Of a DNA stretch of 56,091 bases, positions 7,265-15,295 are shown piece after piece. The stretch covers positions 1-56,091 of the IMG/VR virus record IMGVR_UViG_3300010430_000049; one strand, 5' to 3'. The first letter of the stretch is position 1, and each line of letters begins with the position of its first letter. The notes below the pieces were generated by a model. The model saw only the letters and a program-made list of their open reading frames with translations, did no database searches and was not told the DNA's origin. The position numbers and the translations under genes were made by a program. Origin of the DNA: a virus.

Positions 7265-7715
7265 CGAAGAGACCCGGTGCTGGCAGTACTTGCTGACCAA
7301 TCGGCAGGCCACACCGGCCGATGTAGCGCTGAACTGTGACGTGACCGAGGCATTTGCCTCAGCGCTGGTGGCTCGGATCAGTAGCGAGAACTGGCGGGAG
7401 CCTGTGGAAGGGCTCAAGTTCGACGCCGACAAGCCCCGCTACGACCTGATCCCACCGGAGATCGAGGAAGCAATCGCCAAGGTGTTGACCTTTGGCGCAG
7501 CCAAGTACGGCGAGAGGAACTGGGAGTTGGGTATGAAGTGGGGCCGGCCCTACGCCGCCCTGCGTCGGCACATGGCAGCGTGGTGGTCCGGTGAGGACAA
7601 CGACCCTGAGACCGGCATGAGCCACCTCGCCCATGCGGCGTGCTGTCTAGCATTTCTTACCGCTTTCGAGGCACGGGGGATCGGGACCGATGACAGACCT
7701 ACCAAAGCAGATTGA
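7248..7715 (+). CDS. dATP/dGTP diphosphohydrolase-like protein
   Basis: Residues from about 52 match the phage family with an all-alpha NTP pyrophosphohydrolase-like domain: LKFDADKPRYDLIPPE, VLTFGAAKYGERNW, GEDNDPETGMSHLAHA. The first 50 residues look like a helix-turn-helix-like extension. Members of this group include the MazZ-type enzymes that trim purine dNTPs to dNMPs. ATG 7248 is chosen for GGGAG upstream. With the dCMP deaminase at 7887 it forms a nucleotide-pool module. No PurZ-like gene is visible, so a 2-aminoadenine genome is not supported. Confidence 0.75.
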   Translation: MSPISSEETRCWQYLLTNRQATPADVALNCDVTEAFASALVARISSENWREPVEGLKFDADKPRYDLIPPEIEEAIAKVLTFGAAKYGERNWELGMKWGRPYAALRRHMAAWWSGEDNDPETGMSHLAHAACCLAFLTAFEARGIGTDDRPTKAD

Positions 7716-7890
7716 CAAGAGGGTGCGGCGTGAACTCGCCGCACTCGACCGACCGTGGACGCTGATCAAGAAGCGTGATCACTACTTCGTCCAGATCGAG
7801 GACCAACCGCTGATTTGCGTGGCGAACAACTCATCGAAGCGCAATGACTGGCAGGTGAACAAGACACTGGAGAGGATAAGGAAAGCATGA
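7690..7890 (+). CDS. Small basic protein, 66 aa
   Basis: Not firmly recognised. The pattern LIKKRDHYFVQIEDQPLICVAN followed by a helix with basic residues recalls small HicA-like RNA-binding folds common in phages, but the similarity is weak. Start and stop overlap the diphosphohydrolase and deaminase genes, a packing typical of genuine phage genes. Confidence 0.55.
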   Translation: MTDLPKQIDKRVRRELAALDRPWTLIKKRDHYFVQIEDQPLICVANNSSKRNDWQVNKTLERIRKA

Positions 7891-8333
7891 CTAACCCACT
7901 GGATACACCACGCCTGCAAGAGTGGGCGCTGGGTATGGCACGGCACGTGTCCAAGCTCAGCAAGGACCCGTCGACCAAGGTGGGGGCCGTGATCTTCGAC
8001 CCCAAGCGGCGGCTGGTCAGTGCAGGGTACAACGGGTTTGCACGTGGTGTGCAGGACACCGAGGCCCGGCTGAACGATAGGGACACAAAATACAAGCTGG
8101 TTCTGCACGCCGAGAAGAACGCCATCATGTTTGCCACGGCGTCGACCGAAGGCTGCACGATGATTGTCACCCACCCTTGCTGCGCCCAGTGTGCAGCGCT
8201 GGCGATCCAAGCCGGGATCGCTCATGTCATGTGGCCCAAGCCGGCCAGCGAGTTCCTGTCTCGTTGGGCCGACGACTACGCGTTCTCACTGGCGCAGTTC
8301 GGTGAGGCGGGTGTGCATGTGGAGGAGATATGA
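7887..8333 (+). CDS. dCMP deaminase
   Basis: Converts dCMP to dUMP, supplying dTMP for phage DNA. The zinc site of the cytidine/deoxycytidylate deaminase family is visible: HAEKNAI at about residues 74-80 (His ligand and catalytic Glu), and PCCAQC at about 97-102, whose last Cys pair (99 and 102) fits CxxC. At 148 residues the length is normal. The start overlaps the preceding stop (ATGA). No thymidylate synthase is visible, so the host enzyme presumably completes the path. Confidence 0.88.
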   Translation: MTNPLDTPRLQEWALGMARHVSKLSKDPSTKVGAVIFDPKRRLVSAGYNGFARGVQDTEARLNDRDTKYKLVLHAEKNAIMFATASTEGCTMIVTHPCCAQCAALAIQAGIAHVMWPKPASEFLSRWADDYAFSLAQFGEAGVHVEEI

Positions 8334-8851
8334 TGCACGTAATGATAGACCTTGAGACTATGGGCACTCGGCCCAACGCACCGATCATCGCCATTGGCGC
8401 TGCCATGTTCGACGGTAACGGTATCGTCGATACCTTCTACTGCAACGTCGATCTCGAGAGCGCAGTGGAAGAGGGCGGTGCTATCGTCGATCCCAAGACC
8501 GTGCTGTGGTGGATGGAGCAGGGCGGCGAGGCACGGTCTGCGCTGCGGGAGAACAAGAAGAGGGTCCTCACGGCGCTCTACGAGTTCCGTGACTGGCTCA
8601 AGCCCGTGGAGCCGGAGGGTGTGTGGGGTAACGGTGCCAGCTTCGACAATGTAATCCTGTCCGAGACCTATCGGCGGCTGAACCTGACCCCGCCGTGGCC
8701 CTTCTGGACCGATCGTTGTTACCGGACGATGAAGAACATGTTCCCGCAAATCGAACTGGAGCGCACCGGCGTACACCACAACGCCTTGGACGATGCCAAG
8801 TCACAGGCCAGCCACCTCATAAAGATCTGGCGCGAAGGGATGGGTCGCTGA
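8330..8851 (+). CDS. DEDD-type 3'-5' exonuclease
   Basis: The exonuclease motifs are in order: DLET at about residues 7-10, then NGASFDN near residue 105, then HHNALDDA near residue 146 (DEDDh pattern). This fits the Rv2179c-like exoribonuclease group (PF16473-type) common in phages. It may degrade host RNA or proofread. ATG 8330 overlaps the deaminase stop; ATG 8333 is also possible. Confidence 0.8.
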   Translation: MMHVMIDLETMGTRPNAPIIAIGAAMFDGNGIVDTFYCNVDLESAVEEGGAIVDPKTVLWWMEQGGEARSALRENKKRVLTALYEFRDWLKPVEPEGVWGNGASFDNVILSETYRRLNLTPPWPFWTDRCYRTMKNMFPQIELERTGVHHNALDDAKSQASHLIKIWREGMGR

Positions 8852-9183
8852 TGCCTGTTAATGAGGACCTGTACCGCCAGTGCCTTCTGACCGTGGCGCC
8901 TGATGAGAACCGCCGGGCCAAGCAGAGGGACCGGCCCTATGCCGAGAGTACCGAGACGACCCGGACGCGGAACGCAGCCCGCCAAGAGGCGGCCGAGAAG
9001 ACCCGCACAGCTATCCTGAACGCCATGAAGCCGGGCAAACAGTACTCGTATCTGGACATCGCCAACGTTACCGGCGTGGACCCCCGGGCAATCTCCACAC
9101 ACATGACGTGGCTTGCCAACAGGGACTACGTACTCCGCCGCAGCGGTGGATCCGGCAAGGCTTGGTTGTGGGAGTTGCCTTGA
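8851..9183 (+). CDS. Winged-helix DNA-binding protein, 110 aa
   Basis: The C-terminal half reads as a winged helix: KQYSYLDIANVTGVDPRAIS as helix-turn-helix, then THMTWLANRDYVLRR and a wing ending in the last residues. The N-terminal half is charged and helical. Start and stop both overlap neighbours (TGATG). It could be a regulator or a replication accessory factor, as it lies directly before the polymerase. Confidence 0.65.
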   Translation: MPVNEDLYRQCLLTVAPDENRRAKQRDRPYAESTETTRTRNAARQEAAEKTRTAILNAMKPGKQYSYLDIANVTGVDPRAISTHMTWLANRDYVLRRSGGSGKAWLWELP

Positions 9184-11039
9184 TGGACATAGTTACGATC
9201 GACTTTGAGACCTACTACGACAGGGACTACAGCCTGTCCAAGATGACGACCGAAGCCTACGTCCGTGACCCCCGCTTCGAAGTGATCGGTGTGGCGATCA
9301 AGGTCAATGAGGAAGAGGTTGACTGGTACTCCGGGGCTGACCCCGGAGGCTTCCTCAACGCCATAGACTACAGTGACAAGGCCATCCTCTGCCACAACAC
9401 AGCCTTCGACGGGGCGATCCTGTCGTGGCACTTCGGGATCAAGCCCAAGTTCTGGTTCGACACGCTGAGCATGGCCCGGCCGCTGCACTCGATGACCGTG
9501 GGCGGCAGCCTCAAGGCGCTGGCGACCTACTACAAGCTGGGTGACAAGGGCGACGAGGTGCTGCGCACTATGGGTATGCGGCGGCGGGACTTCACGCCGG
9601 AGCAGATGCAAGCCTTCGCCGACTACTGCACACAGGACGTGGAGCTGACTTACCGCCTATTCCAGAAGATGGCGCGGAAGTTCCCCAAGGAGGAGCTGCT
9701 GGTCATCGACCAGACCATCCGCATGTACACCGAACCGAAGCTGGAGCTGGACCCGGTGGTTCTCGACGCCCACCTCGAAGGGATCTACGAGCGCAAGGAG
9801 AAGCTGCTGGCCAAGCTGGGCGGAGAGGAGAAGGCCAAGAAGTTCCTCATGTCCAACAAGAAGTTCGCTGATTTGCTGCGGGCCTTTGGTGTGGAACCAC
9901 CCATGAAAACCAGCCCGACCACGGGCAAGCAGACCTATGCCTTCGCCAAGAACGACACCCAGTTCACCGAGTTGCTGGAGCACCCCAAGGAAGCGGTGCG
10001 CACGATCGTCGAGGCACGGCTGGGAACCAAGAGCACCATCGAGGAGACACGCACCAAGCGGTTTCTGGAGATCTCCGAACGCGGACCGCTACCCATCATG
10101 CTGAATTATTATGGCGCCCATACTGGGCGGTTCAGCGGCGGGGACAAGGTGAACCTGCAAAACTTGCCGAGAGGGGGTGCGCTGCGCAAGGCGCTGGCTG
10201 CCCCCGACGGGCACGTGGTTGTGGCATGTGACTCCAGCCAGATCGAGGCCCGCCTCGTGGCCTACCTCGCTGGGCAGAACGATCTGGTGCAGTCCTTCCG
10301 TGAGGGCCGGGACGTGTATTCGGAGTTCGCCACCGACGTGTACCAGCGGCCCGTCACCAAAGCCGACAAGGTGGAGAGGCACGTCGGAAAAACGGCAATT
10401 TTAGGACTTGGGTACGGTATGTCGTGGGCAAAGTTCCAGCACTCACTCGCAACCAGCTTTATACCCATGCGTATTGGCGATCACGAGGCACAGCAAATCG
10501 TACGTCTGTACAGGAACAAGTACCACCGCATCCAAGCGTTCTGGAACCGCTGCAACCATGCGCTCGATGGACTCTCTATAGGTGCAAGTGGCGACATGTG
10601 CGACCTGATCGGGTACGATGCGGAGGGTATCGTCTTACCCAACGGTATGCGCATCCGGTACCCTGCCCTGCGCCGCACGGCCAACGGGTTCGAGTATATC
10701 AATGACCCCAGAACCTACCGCAAGTTCATCAGAGCCCGGGTCATGGGTGACGAGACGCCCGAGTTGCCGTGGAAACGTATATATGGAGCGGCCTGCGTGG
10801 AGAACATAACCCAAGCCGTTGCTCGTATCGTCGTGTCCGAGCAGATGGTGAAGATCGGGCGGCGCTACCCCGTCGCCCTGCAGGTCCACGACGAGATCGT
10901 GTGCGTGGTGCCAGAGGAACAGGGTGACGCCTGTAAGCAATACATGATCGACGTCATGTCCACCCCGCCCAAGTGGGCACCCGACCTGCCGGTCGCCTGC
11001 GAAGCAGACATCGGCCCCAATTATGGATCCGCCAAATGA
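9183..11039 (+). CDS. DNA polymerase, family A, with 3'-5' exonuclease
   Basis: Replicative phage polymerase of 618 residues. The exonuclease domain has DFET (about 7-10), HNTAFDG (71-77) and YCTQD (148-152). Polymerase motif A is DSSQIE (350-355), motif B has Arg399, Lys403 and Tyr411 around ILGLGYG, and motif C is HDE (569-571). The residue matching E. coli Pol I Phe762 is Leu407. ATG 9183 is chosen because it overlaps the preceding stop and begins directly with the exonuclease fold; there is no 5' nuclease domain. A longer open frame starts at 9108. Confidence 0.95.
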   Translation: MDIVTIDFETYYDRDYSLSKMTTEAYVRDPRFEVIGVAIKVNEEEVDWYSGADPGGFLNAIDYSDKAILCHNTAFDGAILSWHFGIKPKFWFDTLSMARPLHSMTVGGSLKALATYYKLGDKGDEVLRTMGMRRRDFTPEQMQAFADYCTQDVELTYRLFQKMARKFPKEELLVIDQTIRMYTEPKLELDPVVLDAHLEGIYERKEKLLAKLGGEEKAKKFLMSNKKFADLLRAFGVEPPMKTSPTTGKQTYAFAKNDTQFTELLEHPKEAVRTIVEARLGTKSTIEETRTKRFLEISERGPLPIMLNYYGAHTGRFSGGDKVNLQNLPRGGALRKALAAPDGHVVVACDSSQIEARLVAYLAGQNDLVQSFREGRDVYSEFATDVYQRPVTKADKVERHVGKTAILGLGYGMSWAKFQHSLATSFIPMRIGDHEAQQIVRLYRNKYHRIQAFWNRCNHALDGLSIGASGDMCDLIGYDAEGIVLPNGMRIRYPALRRTANGFEYINDPRTYRKFIRARVMGDETPELPWKRIYGAACVENITQAVARIVVSEQMVKIGRRYPVALQVHDEIVCVVPEEQGDACKQYMIDVMSTPPKWAPDLPVACEADIGPNYGSAK

Positions 11040-11698
11040 CCAAACTCGCCCACTCGTACTCGTCCATCAAGATGTTCGAGAACTGTCCGAAGAACTACTT
11101 CCACCAGCGCATCGAGAAGTCCGTACGCGACCCGGGCAACGCCGTCACCGCCTATGGCGAGCGCATCCACAAGTCGTTGGAGCTCAGGCTCGGCGAAGGC
11201 GAGGGGCTGGACCGGGAGTCCGGCCGCTACGAGGCGCTCTGTGGCAGCATCGAGAAGCTGGCGCTGGGTGCCGACGCACTCACCGTTGAGGAGGAGATGA
11301 CCCTCAACGAGAAGCTGGAGCCCACGGGCTGGTGGGACGCCGACGCATGGCTACGGTCGAAGATCGACGTGCTGGTGCGTGATGGGTCCAAGGCGTACAT
11401 GTTCGACTGGAAGACCGGCAAGCGGCGCCCTGACTTCGACCAGCTCGAGATGTTCGCGGTGCAAGTATTCAAGCACTATCCGCAGGTCGAACAGATCAAG
11501 ACCACCTTCGTCTGGCTCAAGGAGATGAAGATGGATAGCGAGACGTTTACGCGTGCGCAGGAGCCTGCCATCTGGGAGAAAATACTCAGCAAGATCAACA
11601 GGATAGAAGGCGCTCTTGAAGCAGATAACTGGCCTGCCAAGCCGAGCGGGTTGTGCAACTGGTGCCCCTGCAAAAACTTCTGCGAGTACGCAAAATAG
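11036..11698 (+). CDS. PD-(D/E)XK nuclease, RecB/Cas4-like, with Fe-S cysteines
   Basis: The core is IDVLVRDG then FDWKTGK (about residues 114-133), the D...DxK signature of RecB/Cas4-type nucleases, preceded by the helix with AYGERIHKSLE. The C-terminus has CNWCPCKNFC (about 207-216), which with Cys17 may hold a 4Fe-4S cluster as in AddB/Cas4. It probably acts in recombination or end processing. The start overlaps the polymerase stop (ATGA). Confidence 0.82.
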   Translation: MTKLAHSYSSIKMFENCPKNYFHQRIEKSVRDPGNAVTAYGERIHKSLELRLGEGEGLDRESGRYEALCGSIEKLALGADALTVEEEMTLNEKLEPTGWWDADAWLRSKIDVLVRDGSKAYMFDWKTGKRRPDFDQLEMFAVQVFKHYPQVEQIKTTFVWLKEMKMDSETFTRAQEPAIWEKILSKINRIEGALEADNWPAKPSGLCNWCPCKNFCEYAK

Positions 11699-11730
11699 AA
11701 GTTGACATACTATACACAGGAGGTCTAGGT

Positions 11731-12150
11731 ATGGCTAGTCCAGAAGGACGTGTGAAAGCCCGGCTCGACAAGATGTTAAAGGCTGAGGGTGTATGGTTCT
11801 ACAGTCCGCAGGCCGGCCCCTTTGGTGTGGCTGGTATCCCTGACCGGGTGTGTGTTGTGCGTGGCCAGTTCGTCGGCGTCGAGTGTAAGGCCGACAAGAC
11901 CAAGAAGCCCACGGCACTTCAGACGAAGTGCATGGGGGACATCGAGCGAGCGGGCGGCAAATGCTTTGTCGCCTATGATGAAGCGACGATTGGGGACGTA
12001 AGGGAGTACATCCGTGCTCGTAATTCCGAAGGTAAAGGCGTTGGCTCTGAAGCTGAAGCATCCGGAGCGGGTGCTGGCGGCGATCCCGACGGCCAAGGCG
12101 ATCTCTTTTCGTGGGCAGCAACTCGTTGCGGTTCCCCACAAGATCGCTGA
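11731..12150 (+). CDS. VRR-NUC nuclease with C-terminal clamp-binding-like motif
   Basis: Residues 1-96 form a VRR-NUC domain: GIPDRVCVVRGQFVGVECKADK carries the active-site Asp, Glu and Lys, consistent with a Holliday-junction or flap nuclease role. The last 43 residues overlap the helicase gene in another frame, are rich in Gly/Ala/Asp, and contain QGDLF, close to the bacterial sliding-clamp-binding pentamer. AGGAGG precedes ATG 11731. The tail could be an overlap by-product, but the motif at its end argues that it may be used. Confidence 0.8.
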   Translation: MASPEGRVKARLDKMLKAEGVWFYSPQAGPFGVAGIPDRVCVVRGQFVGVECKADKTKKPTALQTKCMGDIERAGGKCFVAYDEATIGDVREYIRARNSEGKGVGSEAEASGAGAGGDPDGQGDLFSWAATRCGSPQDR

Positions 12151-13567
12151 GGCACAGACACTGAGGTCGCTCGGCATCGCCGCGCCCTCGCCGATCCTCC
12201 ACTACTACGACTGGCCCGGGCAGTTCACGCCCTACGACCACCAGCGCATGACAGCATCGTTCCTGACGATGCATCACAAGTGCCTCGTGCTTAACGAGAT
12301 CGGGACCGGCAAGACCCAGAGCGCGCTGTGGGCAGCCGACTACCTGATGAAAACCAAGAGGGTGCGGAAGGTGTTGATCCTGTCTCCGCTGTCGACGCTG
12401 GAGCGGGTGTGGGGTGACGCCATCTTCAAGGGGTTCTTCCACCGCAAGCACGTGGTCCTCCACGGCACGGCGGCCAAGCGGAAGAAGCTGCTCAACACCG
12501 AGGCGGATTTCTACATCATCAACCACGACGGCTTCAACATCATCGCTGACGGCGCCGTGGGCAAGTTCGATCTGGTCATCGTGGACGAGGCGGCCGTGCT
12601 GCGGAACCCATCGACCAGTCGGTACAAGCACTTCAGGAAGTGGATGGCGAAGAACCCGGACACCCGCCTGTGGCTCATGACCGGGACGCCAACGCCCAAC
12701 GACCCGACCGATGCGTGGACGTTGTCACAACTGGTTGAGAGCCCTTATGCACCGCGCACCTACACCGGTTTCCGCGAGCAGGTCATGATGAAGATCGGCC
12801 AGTGGAAGTGGGTGCCGCGCCCAGAGAGTGTGGAGACCGTGAAGAACATCCTGCAGCCGGCCATCCGGTACACGCGGGATGAGTGCTTCGACCTGCCGGA
12901 CACGGTGGTGCAGACCCGCAAAGTGGACCTGACGCCCGAGCAGAAGGGGCACTACACGACGATGATGAAGCGCCTTGTGATCGAGATGGATCAGGGCGAC
13001 GGAACCATCAGCGCGGTGAACGAAGCCGTGAAGGTGCAGAAACTCGTCCAGATCGCGTGTGGCGTGGCCTACACCGACGATGGGCAGGACTTCGAAGTGG
13101 ACTGTTCACCACGGGTGAACGCAGTAAAGGAGGTGATTGAAGAAGCAGGAGAAAAAGTGATCGTGTTTGTCCCCCTTACGGGGACCCTGAACATGCTGGA
13201 GCGTGAGCTGTCCAAGCGGTGGAGCGTGGGTGTCGTCAACGGCGCCGTGTCTTCCAAGAAGCGGGACCAGATCTTCTACGACTTCCAGCACAGCAAAGAC
13301 CCGCGCGTCCTGATCGCTCACCCTGCCACGATGGCACATGGCTTGACCCTGACCTCGGCTTCGACCGTGATCTGGTATGGCCCCATCACCAGCAACGAGC
13401 AATATGTTCAGGCCAACGGGCGCGTCGAGCGTATCGGGAAGAAGCACGTCAGCAACGTGGTCCACATCGAGGCAACTGACCTCGAGCACAAGATGTACCA
13501 CCGGCTGGCCAACAAGCAGAAGCTGCAGGGGCTGCTTCTCGATCTGATCCAACAAGCAACGGAGTGA
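12014..13567 (+). CDS. SNF2-type DEAD/H helicase, GTG start
   Basis: Superfamily 2 ATPase of 517 residues. Walker A is NEIGTGKT (94-101), motif II is DEAA (191-194) in place of DEAH, motif III is MTGTP (222-226), and the C-terminal motif VI region reads NGRVERIGKKH. The N-terminal segment from VKALALKLKHPERV to FTPYDHQ looks like the normal start of the phage family, which supports GTG 12014 despite a 137-nt overlap with the VRR-NUC gene. AGGGAG precedes it. It probably acts in replication or recombination with the neighbouring nucleases. Confidence 0.88.
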   Translation: MLVIPKVKALALKLKHPERVLAAIPTAKAISFRGQQLVAVPHKIAEAQTLRSLGIAAPSPILHYYDWPGQFTPYDHQRMTASFLTMHHKCLVLNEIGTGKTQSALWAADYLMKTKRVRKVLILSPLSTLERVWGDAIFKGFFHRKHVVLHGTAAKRKKLLNTEADFYIINHDGFNIIADGAVGKFDLVIVDEAAVLRNPSTSRYKHFRKWMAKNPDTRLWLMTGTPTPNDPTDAWTLSQLVESPYAPRTYTGFREQVMMKIGQWKWVPRPESVETVKNILQPAIRYTRDECFDLPDTVVQTRKVDLTPEQKGHYTTMMKRLVIEMDQGDGTISAVNEAVKVQKLVQIACGVAYTDDGQDFEVDCSPRVNAVKEVIEEAGEKVIVFVPLTGTLNMLERELSKRWSVGVVNGAVSSKKRDQIFYDFQHSKDPRVLIAHPATMAHGLTLTSASTVIWYGPITSNEQYVQANGRVERIGKKHVSNVVHIEATDLEHKMYHRLANKQKLQGLLLDLIQQATE

Positions 13568-13570
13568 CAG

Positions 13571-13966
13571 ATGACCGTGACAGTCGATGCCGTCATCAAG
13601 AAGTACATGAAGCTGCGCTCGCAGAAGGAGGCCGTCGAGGCTGAGGTCAAGGAGCGCATCAACCAGATCAAGGCTGACATGACCAAACTGGAGGCGTTCC
13701 TCAAAGCGAAGATGGACGCTGACGGGTTGACCTCGTTCAAGTCGGAGCACGGCACCGCGTTCCTCACCACGACCGACTTCGCCAACGTCGATGACTGGGA
13801 CGCCGTGCTGCGGTTCATCCGCGAAGAAGACGCTTACGATATGCTCGAGCGGCGCGTCAGCAAGACCGCAGTCCGTGGCTACATCGAAGCCAACAAGGAA
13901 GTCCCGCCGGGTGTGAAGTACGGCACCAAGCTGGACATCAACATCCGTAAACCTACTGCTCGTTAA
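13571..13966 (+). CDS. Conserved phage protein with N-terminal coiled coil
   Basis: Function not established. The first 50 residues form a charged heptad-like helix, then GLTSFKSEHGTAFL, DDWDAVLRFI and a C-terminal segment with VPPGVKYGT. I recall this pattern from phage replication regions. It lies between the helicase and the ssDNA-binding-like gene, so a replication or recombination accessory role is likely by context. Confidence 0.65.
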   Translation: MTVTVDAVIKKYMKLRSQKEAVEAEVKERINQIKADMTKLEAFLKAKMDADGLTSFKSEHGTAFLTTTDFANVDDWDAVLRFIREEDAYDMLERRVSKTAVRGYIEANKEVPPGVKYGTKLDINIRKPTAR

Positions 13967-13976
13967 GGAGGATCCC

Positions 13977-14963
13977 ATGAGCAACCTGATCCCGACCAAC
14001 ATCCAAGTCCCCGCCCATTTGGCAGCCAAGGTCGGCCAGCCATCGGCGCTGTCGCAGAGCATTGCTGCAGGTATCTCGGCTGGCGCCTCGTTCCCCCGCA
14101 TCTCGATCAAGGGTGCCCGCTTCCGTATCGTCGAAGACGGTACCGAAACCGTGCTGGACACCACGTCGCTGGATGTTGTCATCGTTGGCGCGAACCCCAA
14201 GCTGTCCAAGACCTACTACGCTCGGGCGTGGGACAAGGATGCCGAGCCCACGGCGCCGGACTGCTACTCCCTCGATGGTACCAGCCCGCACCCGGAGGCG
14301 GAGAAGCCGCAGAACGACTTGTGCGCGTCGTGCCCTCACAACGCGTGGGGTTCCAAGATCGGCCCGCAGGGTCAGCAGCTGAAAGCCTGCACGGACCAGA
14401 AGCGGCTCGCTGTTGTGGCTGCTGACGATCCGGACGGACCGATCTATCTGCTGCAGGTGACGCCGGCCGCGCTGAAGGGGCTGAACGCCTACCACAAAGA
14501 GCTCTCCATGCGTGGTATCCCGGCCGAGGTCGTGAAGACCAAGGTGTCGTTCGATACCGACGCGTCCTTCCCCAAGCTGAAGTTCGGCTTCGCCGGGTTC
14601 CTTGACGAGGACGCCTACGCGGCGGTCGAACCTCTCTTTGGGCGTGACGACGTGTTGGAGATCACGGGGGAGAAGCAGCCGACGGTGGCGGCGGAGCCCA
14701 CGCAGCCTCGCAAAGCGGCAGTGAAGGCCAAGCCCGCACCGGAGCCCGAGGTCGAGGAAGAGGTCGAGGAAAAGGCCCCTGCGGTGGAGGAGAAGCCCAA
14801 GCGCGGCTTCGGTGCCAAGGCCGCAGAGGAGCCCAAGGCGGCCGCCAAGCCCAAGGCCAAGCCGAAGCAGGAGCCCAAGGCTGCCGCTGAGGTGGACGAC
14901 GACGTTGCCAGCTTGGCCGACGAGATCTCGGCCCTGATCGGAGACGATGACGACGATGAGTAA
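13977..14963 (+). CDS. Probable single-stranded DNA-binding protein
   Basis: 328 residues. The N-terminal two thirds is beta-rich and has a Cys cluster (CYSLDG near 98, CASCPHN near 119, then a Cys near 141) that may bind zinc. A long linker of Pro, Ala, Lys and Glu (about 232-300) ends in a strongly acidic tail, DDDDDE, the usual protein-docking end of phage ssDNA-binding proteins. AAGGAGG precedes the ATG. The position between helicase and primase supports the call. Confidence 0.65.
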   Translation: MSNLIPTNIQVPAHLAAKVGQPSALSQSIAAGISAGASFPRISIKGARFRIVEDGTETVLDTTSLDVVIVGANPKLSKTYYARAWDKDAEPTAPDCYSLDGTSPHPEAEKPQNDLCASCPHNAWGSKIGPQGQQLKACTDQKRLAVVAADDPDGPIYLLQVTPAALKGLNAYHKELSMRGIPAEVVKTKVSFDTDASFPKLKFGFAGFLDEDAYAAVEPLFGRDDVLEITGEKQPTVAAEPTQPRKAAVKAKPAPEPEVEEEVEEKAPAVEEKPKRGFGAKAAEEPKAAAKPKAKPKQEPKAAAEVDDDVASLADEISALIGDDDDDE

Positions 14964-15240
14964 TGCACCCCTCGACTTCGAGAAGGTGGAGCTGGTCCGC
15001 GAGCGCATGGAACTGACCGTAAAGGATATGTGCAAGCTGCTCGAAGTGTCCCGCCTCACCTACTACAGGTGGGTGAATGGCGGATCCATCCGGGAGCGCA
15101 ACGAGAAGAGGGTGAAAGACATCCTGCGCCAGCTCCTGCCCATCCTGAAAGATGGTACTTGGCCCCCCGAAGGGGCCAAGTACTGGACGAGCGAGCATAG
15201 GCTCAACACGCTGCTTGAGATTTTACGGACCAGAGCGTAG
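14947..15240 (+). CDS. Helix-turn-helix DNA-binding protein, 97 aa
   Basis: ELTVKDMCKLLEVSRLTYYRWV at about residues 22-43 is a clear helix-turn-helix of the Cro/MerR-like kind. The remainder is basic and helical. The start lies inside the end of the SSB-like gene; ATG 14956 is also possible. A strong hairpin follows the stop. It could regulate early-to-late switching or act in replication initiation. Confidence 0.7.
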   Translation: MTTMSNAPLDFEKVELVRERMELTVKDMCKLLEVSRLTYYRWVNGGSIRERNEKRVKDILRQLLPILKDGTWPPEGAKYWTSEHRLNTLLEILRTRA

Positions 15241-15251
15241 TGTTGTCAGAC

Positions 15252-15273
15252 GGGGGAGGCCGACGCCTCCCCC
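15252..15273 (+). terminator. 9-bp hairpin after HTH gene, no U-tract
   Basis: GGGGGAGGC (15252-15260), loop CGAC, GCCTCCCCC (15265-15273). The stem is perfect, but no run of T follows on the plus strand. It is more likely a pause, processing or mRNA-end-protecting hairpin than an intrinsic terminator. Confidence 0.5.
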
Positions 15274-15295
15274 GCATCAGGGTAGGACGTGACAC

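Noticed and set aside
11702-11730. TTGACA before the VRR-NUC gene as a promoter
   Set aside because: No -10 element at a workable distance; the next TATA-like bases are too close and the AGGAGG ribosome-binding site fills the gap.
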